This document shows positions 26,718-34,987 of a stretch of 64,000 nucleotides of DNA, piece after piece (position 1 is the first letter of the stretch; the number at the start of each line of letters is the position of its first letter). Location of the stretch: the NCBI GenBank assembly GCA_024236055.1, contig JACKLF010000001.1, positions 558,001 through 622,000 of the forward strand, read 5' to 3'. The notes below the pieces were generated by a model, which was given only the letters and a program-made list of their open reading frames with translations, did not search any database and had not been told where the DNA came from. Position numbers and translations under genes: made by a program. This stretch comes from Alphaproteobacteria bacterium. GTDB taxonomy: Bacteria > Pseudomonadota > Alphaproteobacteria > Micropepsales > Micropepsaceae.

Positions 26718-28697
26718 ATGCCCATTCACACGCGCTTTCTCGCGGGTTCCGCACTCGCATGCCTTCTTGTTCCCGCCACGGCGATCGCCCAGCCGTCCAC
26801 TGTCGAAACTGTGGTGGTCACTGCCTCGCCCTTCGCGCAGGACCCCAACCAGCTGGCCACCATTGTCGATGTGGTCGATCGCGACCAGATCCTGAACCAG
26901 GGGGGCGCCAGCCTGTCCGACTCGCTCAAGGACGTTCCCGGCGTTGCCGGAACCGGTTTCGCCGCCGGGGCCAACCGCCCGGTGATCCGCGGCATGGACG
27001 CCGCCCGCGTGGCGGTGCTGGAAAACGGCCTGTCCAGTTCCGACGTTTCCGACATCGGTCCCGATCACGGTGTTCCCATCGATCCGATGGTCACCCAGCG
27101 CATCGAGGTGCTGCGCGGCGCCGGCACGCTGCGCTATGGCAGCAGTGCCATCGGCGGTGTGGTCAATGCCATCGACAACCGCGTCCCCCTGTCCCTGCCC
27201 GGCGAACTGCGTCAGGAGGCCAATGGCAGCTATGACAGCGTGTCCCAGGGTGGCCAGGGCGGCGTGATGTTCGATGCCGCCGCCGGCAATTTCGCCTTCC
27301 ATGGCGATGCCTTCCTGCGCCGCGACGGCGATTACGACACCCCGCTGGGCATGCAGGCGAACTCCTTCAGCAACCAGGACGGCTTTTCCGGCGGCTCGTC
27401 CTACTTCTTCGGCGACAGCCGGGTCGGCGCGTCGGTCACCCATTACGACGCCGATTACGGCATCCCCGCCGAGGTTTCCCATATCGTGATGCGCCAGACC
27501 AAATTCACGACCGATGACAGCTTTGCGGTCGATGCCGGCGCCCTGCAGAAGATCAATCTTCAGGCCAGCTATTCGATCTATGCTCATAACGAGGTTGAGG
27601 GAGACGGCACCATCGCCACCACCTTCCTCAATGATCAGTTCGACGGCCGCGCCGAGGCCCTGTTCGGCCCAATCGGCCCCTTCTCCAACACCGCTCTGGG
27701 CGTGCAGGTCGGAAACCGCAGCTATTCGGCGCTGGGTGAGGACGCCGGCTATCTGTATCCCAGCAACACGATTTCCGAGGCTGGCTATCTGTTCACCGAA
27801 CTGCCTTTCACCGCCAATCTCAAATTGCAGGCGGCGGGCCGGATCGAACAGGTGCATGTGTCCGGCACGCCTGCGTCCAACACCTTCACCAAGCTGGACT
27901 TTACGCCGGTCAGCGGCTCGGCCGGCCTGCTATGGGATGCCGCCAGCAACCTGAAGCTGGGCCTGACCCTGTCCAGCACGGCGCGGGCCCCGGCCCAGAC
28001 CGAACTGTTCGCCCGCGGCGGCCATGACGGCCCCGGCACCTTCGAGACGGGCGACCCCACCTTGAAGATCGAACGCTCCAATTCGCTGGAGGGCACCTTC
28101 CGCACCAGCCTTGGCCCGATCGATCTGGAAGGTTCGCTGTGGGGTTCCAGCTTCGACAATTATATCTACGGCGACCTGACCGGGAGCACCTGTGACGATG
28201 ACGGCAATTGCGTGCCTGGTGACAGCGAAGAGCTGAAGGAGCTGAACTACGCCCAGCGCGACGCCGACTTCTGGGGCTTCGAGGCAAAGGCGTCGGCGCC
28301 GCTGTGGCAGACGCAAAGCGGCACCTTGGGCGTCAACATGCTGGCCGACTATGTGCGTGCCACCTTCGGCGGCGGCTTCGGCAATGTGCCGCGCATTCAG
28401 CCCTTCCGCGTGGGCGGCGGTCTGTCCTGGGACAGCCAGTCCTTCAATGCCGGCTTCCTGGTGATGGGCGTTGGCGATCAGAATGAGATCGGCGCCTATG
28501 AAACCACCACGCCCGGTTACGTGGATGTCTCGGCCCATGCCGAATGGCACCCCTTCGCGGAAAGGCCGGGCTTTTCGATCGCGGTGGTGGGCCACAACCT
28601 GGCCGATGAGATCGAACGGAATGCCGTTGCGTTCAACCGCGACGAGGTGGTGATGCCCGGACGCTCCATCCGGGTCGTGTTGCACCAGTCGCTGTGA
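26718..28697 (+). CDS. TonB-dependent receptor, ZnuD-like
   Basis: Outer-membrane TonB-dependent transporter of 659 residues. A signal peptide ends near IAQ (residue 25), then a TonB-box-like ETVVVTA. The plug domain contains LKDVPGVAGTGFAAGANRPVIRGMD and RIEVLRGAGTLRYGSSAIGGVVN; a 22-strand barrel ends RSIRVVLHQSL. The plug segment SDIGPDHGVPIDP, with its His, resembles the zinc-binding region of ZnuD-type receptors. Acidic CDDDGNCVPGD in an extracellular loop may bind metal or form a disulfide. It lies downstream of the DUF2946-like gene and upstream of a small membrane protein. The receptor class is certain; zinc specificity is inferred. Confidence 0.88.
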   Translation: MPIHTRFLAGSALACLLVPATAIAQPSTVETVVVTASPFAQDPNQLATIVDVVDRDQILNQGGASLSDSLKDVPGVAGTGFAAGANRPVIRGMDAARVAVLENGLSSSDVSDIGPDHGVPIDPMVTQRIEVLRGAGTLRYGSSAIGGVVNAIDNRVPLSLPGELRQEANGSYDSVSQGGQGGVMFDAAAGNFAFHGDAFLRRDGDYDTPLGMQANSFSNQDGFSGGSSYFFGDSRVGASVTHYDADYGIPAEVSHIVMRQTKFTTDDSFAVDAGALQKINLQASYSIYAHNEVEGDGTIATTFLNDQFDGRAEALFGPIGPFSNTALGVQVGNRSYSALGEDAGYLYPSNTISEAGYLFTELPFTANLKLQAAGRIEQVHVSGTPASNTFTKLDFTPVSGSAGLLWDAASNLKLGLTLSSTARAPAQTELFARGGHDGPGTFETGDPTLKIERSNSLEGTFRTSLGPIDLEGSLWGSSFDNYIYGDLTGSTCDDDGNCVPGDSEELKELNYAQRDADFWGFEAKASAPLWQTQSGTLGVNMLADYVRATFGGGFGNVPRIQPFRVGGGLSWDSQSFNAGFLVMGVGDQNEIGAYETTTPGYVDVSAHAEWHPFAERPGFSIAVVGHNLADEIERNAVAFNRDEVVMPGRSIRVVLHQSL

Positions 28698-28750
28698 CGG
28701 CCGGGCGGTGCGTCTCCCCCGGCGCACCGCCCTGGTCCGGGGAGGCTGCC

Positions 28751-28969
28751 ATGATCACACGCAAGCGCGTGGTATATATACGCCTTGGCCCAAAGCGCAG
28801 CCGGGTCCGGGTGGGCTTGCGCCCATTTCTTTTCTTTATTGGCGCCGCTGTCGTTCTGGGCGCGATTGCGATCACGCTGAACGTGCAGATCGCCGATCGC
28901 TGGGGCGCCTATCGCGCGGCTCTCGGTTCGCTTCCGGTACCCGACGGGCCGGCGCCGGACGGTCCATGA
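28751..28969 (+). CDS. Small single-pass membrane protein downstream of the TonB receptor
   Basis: A 72-residue protein starting MITRKRVVYIRLGPKRSRVRVG, very basic at the N-terminus. One membrane helix (FFIGAAVVLGAIAITL) and a proline-rich tail follow. GGGGAGG lies five bases before ATG 28751, a strong ribosome-binding site, which is the main evidence that it is expressed. It lies 53 bases after the TonB receptor, so co-transcription is plausible. It is not recognised as a known family. A role as a small accessory subunit is speculation. Confidence 0.6.
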   Translation: MITRKRVVYIRLGPKRSRVRVGLRPFLFFIGAAVVLGAIAITLNVQIADRWGAYRAALGSLPVPDGPAPDGP

Positions 28970-28970
28970 A

Positions 28971-29002
28971 AAAGGCCGCATGCCCTGCGGCATGCGGCCT
29001 TT
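28971..29002 (-). terminator. Intrinsic terminator of the rplM-rpsI operon
   Basis: A perfect 14-bp stem (AAAGGCCGCATGCC with GGCATGCGGCCTTT) has loop CTGC. Read on the minus strand it follows rpsI by 19 bases and ends in a run of five T. On the plus strand the run is only TTT, so it may weakly terminate the TonB-receptor unit as well. Confidence 0.88.
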
Positions 29003-29021
29003 CCATAAGCAGTCGCGAAAC

Positions 29022-29503
29022 TTAGCGCTTCGAGAACTGGAAGCTGCGGCGCGCCTTGGGACGGCCGTACTTCTTGCGCTCGACCGCGCGCGGGTCGCGG
29101 GTCAGGAAGCCGCCCGGCTTCAGCGCGGCGCGCAGCGCCGGCTCATAGGCGACCAGGGCGCGGGAGATGCCGTGACGCACGGCGCCCGCCTGGCCCGACA
29201 GGCCGCCGCCCGACACGGTGACCACCACGTCGAACTGGCCGTCGCGGTTGGCCGCGACCAGCGCTGGCGCAGGATCATGCGCAGCACCGGGCGGGCGAAA
29301 TAGACGGTCTCGTCGCGGTCGTTGACGGTGATCTTGCCGGTGCCCGGCATCCAGACGCGGCCACCGCGTTCTTGCGCCAGCCGGTGGTATAGGCGCGGCC
29401 CTGGGCGTCGCGCTTGTCCTGGTTCTTGAAGCGTCGTCGCTGTCGGCCTGCTTGCCTTGATCAGCGTCGACTTCAGCTCGGTGAACTTGTTCTCTTCCGC
29501 CAT
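29022..29503 (-). pseudogene. rpsI: 30S ribosomal protein S9, frame-disrupted as given
   Basis: Ribosomal protein S9. The N-terminal MAEENKFTELKSTL, the middle WMPGTGKITVNDRDETVYF and the C-terminal half (VVVTVSGGGLSGQAGAVRHGISRAL... to RSFQFSKR) are all highly recognisable, but they lie in different frames. One missing C near 29265 (CAGCGCTGG for CAGCCGCTGG) separates the last two blocks. More one-base changes lie between about 29370 and 29460, where TTGWRKNAVARVWMPG and GKQADSDDASKNQDKRDAQG can be recovered in other frames. S9 is effectively essential, so these are probably sequence errors. The ATG at 29503 lies two bases after the rplM stop. Confidence 0.92.
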
Positions 29504-29505
29504 GT

Positions 29506-29971
29506 TCAGGCCGCCTTGTACTGGGTGTTCTTGGGGTTCATCTTGGCCACGTCAGCACTTCCGGGCTGCTGGGCCTCATGCGGTGCTCGGCACCGGCATA
29601 GACGCAGGTTGGACATCTGGCGGCGGCCCAGGGACCGCGCGAACCATGCGCTCGACCGCCTTTTCCACGATCCGCTCGGGATGCTTGCCGGCCATGATGG
29701 CGGCGGCGGTGCGTTCCTGATGCCGCCGATATAGCCGGTGTGGTGGTAGTAGACCTTGTCCTTCAGCTTCTTGCCGGTCAGCACGACCTGGACGCGTTGA
29801 CGACAATGACATTGTCACCGCAGTCCATGTGGAGGCGTGTAGGTGGCCTTGTGCTTGCCGCGCAGGCGCATGGCGATGATGGAAGCCAGGCGGCCGACGA
29901 CCAGCCTGCTGGCGTCGATCACGACCCACTTCTTTTCGATCTCCGGATGCTTTGGCCGAGTATGTTTTCAT
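29506..29971 (-). pseudogene. rplM: 50S ribosomal protein L13, frame-disrupted as given
   Basis: Ribosomal protein L13, first gene of the rplM-rpsI operon. Blocks MKTYSAKAS, EIEKKWVVIDASRLVVGRLASIIAMRLRGKH, HMDCGDNVIVVNA, LTGKKLKDKVYYHHTGYIGGI, ERTAAAIMAGKHPERIVEKAVERMV, GRRQMSNLR and the C-terminal VAKMNPKNTQYKAA occur in order but in changing frames. An extra base at TCCGGAG near 29942 and further one-base changes near 29830, 29805, 29720, 29635 and 29575 separate them. As an essential single-copy gene it should be intact; error in this 700-base patch is the simplest explanation. A good sigma-70-type promoter lies at 29997-30025. Confidence 0.92.
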
Positions 29972-29996
29972 GGCGCAAATCTCTTGTTTGACGGGG

Positions 29997-30025
29997 CGTA
30001 TACGGGTCCGTGCGCCGCCGGTCAA
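29997..30025 (-). promoter_or_regulatory. Predicted housekeeping promoter of rplM-rpsI
   Basis: On the minus strand TTGACC (-35, 30025-30020) is followed by exactly 17 bases and TATACG (-10, 30002-29997). Transcription would begin near 29990, giving a leader of about 20 bases before the rplM ATG. The short leader leaves little room for autoregulatory RNA structure. Confidence 0.7.
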
Positions 30026-30144
30026 CAGAAATGTCGATAAACCGGGCGTTTAGCGATACGGTATTATATTACCGCTATTTGACGGTTTTCGCCGGACCGG
30101 CTCCGGCGGGATGGAATTGCCGTCAGGGCATCTGATTGTTCCTG

Positions 30145-30938
30145 ATGATCGATACCCTCCCTTTTGCTGTCCGCCCAATCTGGCGGCGTGCTGCCCTGAC
30201 CCTGAACCGGCCGGCCCAGCGCAACGCCCTGTCGCGCGAGCTGGTTGCGGGGCTGACAGCGGCGCTGGCAGGCGCGGCCGGCGACGGCGCTACGCGGGTG
30301 ATCGTGATCGCGGCGGCTGGCGATGTGTTCTGCGCCGGTCACGACCTGAAGGAAATGCAGGCCCGCGCGCCGATGCCGACGGGGGCGCGGCAGCCTATGC
30401 GGACCTGTTCGCCCGATGCTCGGCGATGATGCAGGCCATCGTGACCCATCCCAAGCCGGTGATCGCCGAGGTGCAGGGCATGGCCACCGCCGCCGGCTGC
30501 CAGCTTGTGGCAAGCTGCGACCTGGCGGTGGCGTCCGATACCGCGCGCTTCGCCACGCCGGGCGTCGATATCGGCCTGTTCTGTTCCACGCCCATGGTGG
30601 CGCTGTCGCGAGCCATGCCGCGCAAGGCGGCGATGGAGATGCTGCTGACCGGACGGCCGATCGACGCGCCGGGGGCGCTGCGGATCGGACTGGTCAATCG
30701 CGTGACCCCAGCCGACAGACTGACCGCCGAATGCCAGGCGCTGGCCGAACAGATCGCATCCAAGCCGCGCCACACCCTGAAAACGGGCAAACAGGCCTTT
30801 TATCGCCAGCTTGAGATGCCGCTGGCAGAGGCTTACGACCTTGTCGGCAAGGTGATGACCGAGAACATGCTGCACGCCGAAGCCGAGGAAGGCATCGGCG
30901 CCTTCCTGGACAAACGCAAACCCGATTGGCCCCTTTGA
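30145..30938 (+). pseudogene. Enoyl-CoA hydratase/isomerase family protein, one frameshift
   Basis: Crotonase-fold enzyme. The N-terminal part (ATG 30145; LTLNRPAQRNALSRELVAGL, FCAGHDLKEMQAR) contains the first oxyanion-hole segment. The C-terminal part (AAYADLFARCSAMMQAIVTHPKPVIAEVQGMATAAGCQLVA onward) contains the second. They are in different frames, joined by a one-base change near 30370 within a C/G-rich run. The N-terminal AVRPIWRRAALTLNRP is also irregular, so another lesion near 30178 is possible. The full protein would be about 264 residues. It overlaps the CoA-binding gene downstream as TGATG, so the two are translationally coupled. Beta-oxidation or a related acyl-CoA reaction is likely; the substrate is unknown. 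Confidence 0.85.
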
Positions 30939-31453
30939 TGCCCAGCTATCCCGACCAACAGATCAAGACCATCCTGCGCACCGTCAAGACCATCGCCATG
31001 GTCGGGGCCAGCGGCAACGACATCCGCCCCTCCTATTTTGCGATGATGTATCTGCTCAACAAGGGATACAAGGTCATCCCCATCAATCCGGGCGCGGCGG
31101 GCAAGACCATTCTGGGACAGACCGCCTATGCCAGTCTGAAGGACGTTCCGGCGCCGGTCGACATGGTGGACATATTCCGCGAGGCCAAATACGCCCCCGA
31201 CATCGCCCGCGAGGTGGTCGCGGAAAAGGACCGGCTGGGCGTGAAGGTTCTGTGGATGCAGCTTGGCGTGATCAGCGAGGAAGCCGAACGCATCGGCAAG
31301 GAAGCGGGCCTGACCGTCATCATGGATCGCTGCCCCAAGATCGAGCATGGCCGCTTTTCCGGCGAGATGGGCTGGCTGGGCATCAACCGCAAGGTGATCG
31401 ACAACCGCAAGCCGTTGCTGTTCGGCCGCGGCGGCAGCCTGGGCAGGAAATAA
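30938..31453 (+). CDS. CoA-binding domain protein (YccU-like)
   Basis: A 171-residue protein consisting of one CoA_binding_2 Rossmann-like domain. Family blocks are TIAMVGASGNDIRPSYFAMMYLLNKGYKVIPINPG near the N-terminus, then VDMVDIFREA and VLWMQLGVISEEA, and IMDRCPKIEHGR. ATG 30938 overlaps the upstream stop (TGATG), and its own stop overlaps the GST start (TAATG). This gene is commonly found beside metY in alphaproteobacteria. The molecular role is unknown; CoA binding is inferred from the fold. Confidence 0.88.
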   Translation: MPSYPDQQIKTILRTVKTIAMVGASGNDIRPSYFAMMYLLNKGYKVIPINPGAAGKTILGQTAYASLKDVPAPVDMVDIFREAKYAPDIAREVVAEKDRLGVKVLWMQLGVISEEAERIGKEAGLTVIMDRCPKIEHGRFSGEMGWLGINRKVIDNRKPLLFGRGGSLGRK

Positions 31454-32058
31454 TGTCGCTCGATAACGCCGCGATGACCGTCTATGGCGACTCCATCTCG
31501 GGCAACTGCCTGAAGGTGAAGTTCGTCGCCGACCGGCTGGGCATTCCCTATGACTGGGTCGAGACCAGCGTGCTGGCCAAGGAAACCCGCGCGCCGCAAT
31601 TTTTGGCGCTCAATCCCGCCGGCCAGGTGCCCACCGTCGCCTGGCCCGATGGCCGCGTGCTGGCCCAGTCCAACGCCATCATGCTGCTGCTGGCCGAAGG
31701 GTCAGACCTGATCCCAAGCGATCCCTTCGACCGCGCCCTGATGTTTCAATGGCTGTTCTGGGAGCAGTACAGCCATGAGACCGCGATCGCGGTGCTGCGT
31801 TTTCGCAAGCACTATCTCAAATTGCCCGATCATGAGATCGATCCGGCCCTGCCCGCGCGCTGCGACGCGGTTCTGGGCCTGATGGAAGGCCATCTGGCGA
31901 CCCGGCAGTATTTCGTGGCCGAAAAACTGTCGCTCGCCGATATCGCGCTGGTGGCCTATACACGCTTTGCCCATCAGGCGGGGCTGTTGCTGCCCACCCA
32001 TGTCGCGGCCTGGGTGCGGCGCATCGAAGACGATCTGCAAATAGAACATCTGAACTAG
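31453..32058 (+). CDS. Glutathione S-transferase family protein
   Basis: A cytosolic GST of 201 residues with an N-terminal thioredoxin-like domain (MTVYGDSISGNCLKVKFVADRLG; cis-Pro in AGQVPTVAW; QSNAIMLLL carries the Ser/Asn that contacts glutathione). An all-helical C-terminal domain includes FVAEKLSLADIALVAYTRFA. It starts at ATG 31453, overlapping the previous stop, and lies ten bases before metY. Catalytic class and substrate cannot be assigned. The tight operon suggests a thiol or sulfur link with MetY. Confidence 0.9.
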   Translation: MSLDNAAMTVYGDSISGNCLKVKFVADRLGIPYDWVETSVLAKETRAPQFLALNPAGQVPTVAWPDGRVLAQSNAIMLLLAEGSDLIPSDPFDRALMFQWLFWEQYSHETAIAVLRFRKHYLKLPDHEIDPALPARCDAVLGLMEGHLATRQYFVAEKLSLADIALVAYTRFAHQAGLLLPTHVAAWVRRIEDDLQIEHLN

Positions 32059-32068
32059 GAGGAAGACG

Positions 32069-33337
32069 ATGTCCGATTATGGCTTCAGCACCCTTTCGGT
32101 GCATGCCGGCGCCCAGCCCGACCCCGCCACCGGCGCGCGGGCGACCCCCATCTACCAGACCACCGCCTTTGTGTTCGAGGACGCCGACCATGCCGCGGCG
32201 CTGTTCAACCTGCAGGTCTTCGGCAACATTTATTCGCGCATCATGAACCCCACCAACGCGGTGCTGGAAGAACGCGTCGCGGCGCTGGAAGGCGGGCGCG
32301 CGGCCCTGTCCTGCGCGTCGGGCCATGCCGCCCAGCTTCTGGCCCTGCACACGCTGATGGAGCCGGGCGCCAACATCGTGGCGGCGCGCCAGCTTTATGG
32401 CGGCTCGATCAACCAGTTCAGCCAGGGCTTCGCCAAGTTCGACTGGCATGTGAAGTGGGCCGACACGACGGACCCCGACAGCTTCAAGGCGCTGATCGAC
32501 GCCAAGACCAAGGCGCTCTATGCCGAAAGCATCGCCAATCCGGGCGGCCTGATCACCGACATTGAAGCGCTGGCCAGGATCGCCCACGACGCGGGCGTGC
32601 CGCTGATCATCGACAACACGCTGGCGACGCCCTACCTGATCCGGCCGATCGAATGGGGCGCCGACATCGTGCTGCATTCGGCGACCAAGTTCCTGGGCGG
32701 CCACGGCAACTCGATGGCGGGCGTGCTGGTCGATGCCGGCAAGTTCGATTACGGCAACGGCAAATATCCCACCCTGTCGGAGCCCTGCCCCTCCTATCAC
32801 GGCATGAAGCTGTGGGAGACCTTCGGCGACATGGCCTTCGCCATCGCCTGTCGCGTGCTGGGCCTGCGCGACCTTGGCCCGGCGCTGTCGCCCATGAACG
32901 CCTTCCTGGTGCAGACGGGCATGGAGACGCTGCCGCTGCGCATGCAGAAGCATTGCGACAATGCGCTTCAAGTCGCCAAATGGCTGAAGGCCAACGACAA
33001 GGTGAGCTGGGTCAATTATGCAGGGCTTGAGGACAACGCCTCATACGCCCTGCACAGGAAATATTGCCCCAAGGGGGCGGGCAGCGTTTTCACCTTCGGC
33101 CTGAAGGGCGGTTACGAGGCGGGCGTGAAGATGGTCAACGGCGTGCAGTTGTTCAGCCACTTGGCCAATATCGGCGACACCCGCAGCCTGATCATCCACC
33201 CGGCCTCCACCACCCATCGCCAGTTGAACGACGAGGACCGGGTGAAGGCGGGCGCTGGCCCTGACGTGGTGCGCCTGTCCATCGGCATCGAGGATGCGGC
33301 CGATATTATCGCCGACCTGGAACAGGCGATGACCTGA
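32069..33337 (+). CDS. metY: O-acetylhomoserine sulfhydrylase (aminocarboxypropyltransferase)
   Basis: PLP enzyme of the Cys/Met metabolism family, making homocysteine from O-acetylhomoserine and sulfide. It has 422 residues, typical for MetY. Family runs: TLSVHAGAQPDPATGARATPIYQTTAF, ALSCASGHAAQ, LYAESIANPGG, the PLP-Lys region VLHSATKFLGGHG, and the C-terminal RLSIGIEDAADIIADLEQA. AGGAGGAAG-type purines precede ATG 32069. It is the last gene of the ECH / CoA-binding / GST unit. The hom gene supplying its precursor is at 12-13 kb. No SAM riboswitch space exists directly upstream. Confidence 0.96.
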   Translation: MSDYGFSTLSVHAGAQPDPATGARATPIYQTTAFVFEDADHAAALFNLQVFGNIYSRIMNPTNAVLEERVAALEGGRAALSCASGHAAQLLALHTLMEPGANIVAARQLYGGSINQFSQGFAKFDWHVKWADTTDPDSFKALIDAKTKALYAESIANPGGLITDIEALARIAHDAGVPLIIDNTLATPYLIRPIEWGADIVLHSATKFLGGHGNSMAGVLVDAGKFDYGNGKYPTLSEPCPSYHGMKLWETFGDMAFAIACRVLGLRDLGPALSPMNAFLVQTGMETLPLRMQKHCDNALQVAKWLKANDKVSWVNYAGLEDNASYALHRKYCPKGAGSVFTFGLKGGYEAGVKMVNGVQLFSHLANIGDTRSLIIHPASTTHRQLNDEDRVKAGAGPDVVRLSIGIEDAADIIADLEQAMT

Positions 33338-33343
33338 ACTGCG

Positions 33344-34372
33344 TCAGGCGCGATGCTTCAACTCGAAGGCGTGCCAGACCGACGCTGACAGAAGCAGGGC
33401 CGCGGTGACCTGGTGCGCCGCGGCCAGATGCTCTGGCACCATCAGCAGCAGCGTGGCGATACCCAGCCCGATCTGGATGGTGGTGATGACCGCCACCAGC
33501 TTGGCGCTGGTCTTGGCCGCGCCGGTCAGCTTGATGCCTTTGGCATAGATGAAGGCGGCCATGCCGGCGACGATGTAGGCGCCGATGCGGTGGTCGAACT
33601 GGGCCAGCCCGTCATTCTCAAAGAAGTTGATCCACCAGGGGCTGTGAAAAAAGGCGCCTTCGGGAAAGACGCGCCCGTTCATGTCGGGCCAGGTGTTGTA
33701 GACCAGGCCCGCATGCAGGCCCGCCACCAGCGCGCCCAGCAGCATCTGCACATAAACCAATGCCGCCATCCAGTAACCGCGGCGCGCATTACCGCGCCCC
33801 TCGGTCCCTTTCAGGTACTCCAGCGCGATCCAGATCATCGCCACCAGCAGCAGCAACGCCGTGCCCAGATGGATCGCCAGCCGGTACTGGCTGACGCTAG
33901 TGCGAACCTCCAGCCCGCTGGCCACCATCCACCAGCCGATCAGGCCCTGCAGCCCGCCCAGCACGAACAGCAGCAGCATGCGCGGCCAGTCGGCCCGTTT
34001 GATGGCGCCCACGGCGGCGAACCAGACGAAGGGCACGAAGAACACGAAGCCCAGCAACCGGCCCAGCAGCCTGTGCGACCATTCCCACCAGAAAATGCCC
34101 TTGAAGGCCTCCAGGCTCATGCCCCGGTTTTCCAGCGTGTATTGCGGGATCTGCTGGTATTTGTGGAAGGCGTCTAGCCAGGCGGCATGGTTCAGCGGCG
34201 GGATCGCTCCCATGATGGGGTCCCATTCGGTGATCGACAGGCCCGATCCGGTCAGGCGCGTCAGCCCGCCGATGGTGATCATGGCCAGGATCACAACGGC
34301 CACGCCCAGCAGCCATACGCCAACGGCCCGGCGGGTCTTCAGGAAATTTGGGTTCTGCGACATGGCGGGCAT
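33344..34372 (-). CDS. ctaA: Heme A synthase (COX15/CtaA)
   Basis: Inner-membrane monooxygenase converting heme O to heme A for cytochrome oxidase. About 342 residues with eight predicted helices. Signature blocks are ITIGGLTRLTGSGLSITEWDPIMGAIPPL, WEWSHRLLGRLLG (heme-ligand His), HLGTALLLL, FDHRIGAYIV and the C-terminal HQVTAALLL. ATG 34372 has AAAGG seven bases upstream. It is convergent with metY (six bases between stops) and divergent from the DUF2842-like gene. No cox genes are in the window. Confidence 0.95.
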   Translation of the reverse strand: MPAMSQNPNFLKTRRAVGVWLLGVAVVILAMITIGGLTRLTGSGLSITEWDPIMGAIPPLNHAAWLDAFHKYQQIPQYTLENRGMSLEAFKGIFWWEWSHRLLGRLLGFVFFVPFVWFAAVGAIKRADWPRMLLLFVLGGLQGLIGWWMVASGLEVRTSVSQYRLAIHLGTALLLLVAMIWIALEYLKGTEGRGNARRGYWMAALVYVQMLLGALVAGLHAGLVYNTWPDMNGRVFPEGAFFHSPWWINFFENDGLAQFDHRIGAYIVAGMAAFIYAKGIKLTGAAKTSAKLVAVITTIQIGLGIATLLLMVPEHLAAAHQVTAALLLSASVWHAFELKHRA

Positions 34373-34409
34373 CTGATAGCCTTTCGCCGCACTCCCGTCC
34401 AAGGTCAAA

Positions 34410-34625
34410 ATGTCCCGCCGTATCAAGACCCTGATTGCCGCCATCCTGATCGTCTTCGTTTGGCTGCCGGTCTATGCCCTGTTCATCGCGGGCCTGCAGT
34501 GGCGCGTCCTGCCCGGCGCGCCCTGGTATGTCGCCCTGCTCTTCTATGCCGTGGCGGGCACCGCCTGGATCATTCCCATCGGCCTGTCCCTGCCCTGGAT
34601 GTACCGGGAACCGAAGCGGCCATGA
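34410..34625 (+). CDS. DUF2842-like small membrane protein
   Basis: A 71-residue protein with two predicted membrane helices. The ending AVAGTAWIIPIGLSLPWM resembles the GxxWvlP...WM ending of DUF2842, an alphaproteobacterial family of unknown function. It overlaps the downstream acetyltransferase gene by four bases (ATGA). It is divergent from ctaA by 37 bases, and DUF2842 genes are often found near cytochrome oxidase assembly genes. Family assignment is by eye. Confidence 0.7.
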   Translation: MSRRIKTLIAAILIVFVWLPVYALFIAGLQWRVLPGAPWYVALLFYAVAGTAWIIPIGLSLPWMYREPKRP

Positions 34626-34891
34626 TCGACAACCGGGACGAAAGCCGGTTCGAAATCCACGAAAACGGGCTTATGGCCTGGGCCGACTATCGGGTCCGGG
34701 ACGGCGTCTATGTCATTCCCCATGTCGAGGCCGAGCCGCCCCTGCGCGGCACCGGCGCGGCCGGGCGGCTGATGCAGGCCATCACGGATGCGGCCCGCAC
34801 GCAGGAGTTCCGCCTGGAACCGCGCTGTTCCTTCGCGCGCATCTGGTTCCGCCGGCATCCCGAAGCCCAGGACGTTCTTGCCCAAATTTAA
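34622..34891 (+). CDS. Small GNAT-fold N-acetyltransferase (YjdJ-like)
   Basis: A compact 89-residue acetyltransferase-like protein. The core VYVIPHVEAEPPLRGTGAAGRLMQAITDAAR gives the acetyl-CoA-binding R/Q-x-x-G-x-G/A-like segment (RGTGAAG). Cys and Phe residues in RCSFARIWFRRHP follow, as in the COG2388/YjdJ type. The start ATG overlaps the stop of the DUF2842-like gene. The substrate is unknown. Small GNATs of this type may act on small molecules or proteins. Confidence 0.82.
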   Translation: MIDNRDESRFEIHENGLMAWADYRVRDGVYVIPHVEAEPPLRGTGAAGRLMQAITDAARTQEFRLEPRCSFARIWFRRHPEAQDVLAQI

Positions 34892-34987
34892 TGCGTGCCC
34901 AAAGAGCGTTCATGCCGCACCTGCGAAGCTTGAATTAACCGCCCGAAGCAGTTGGTATTTGATCGTTCACTGGCGGAGGGTTGGGGT

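Noticed and set aside
29022..29971. Programmed frameshifting or decayed ribosomal genes
   Set aside because: There are too many lesions, no slippery-site pattern, and the genes are essential. Sequence error is simpler.
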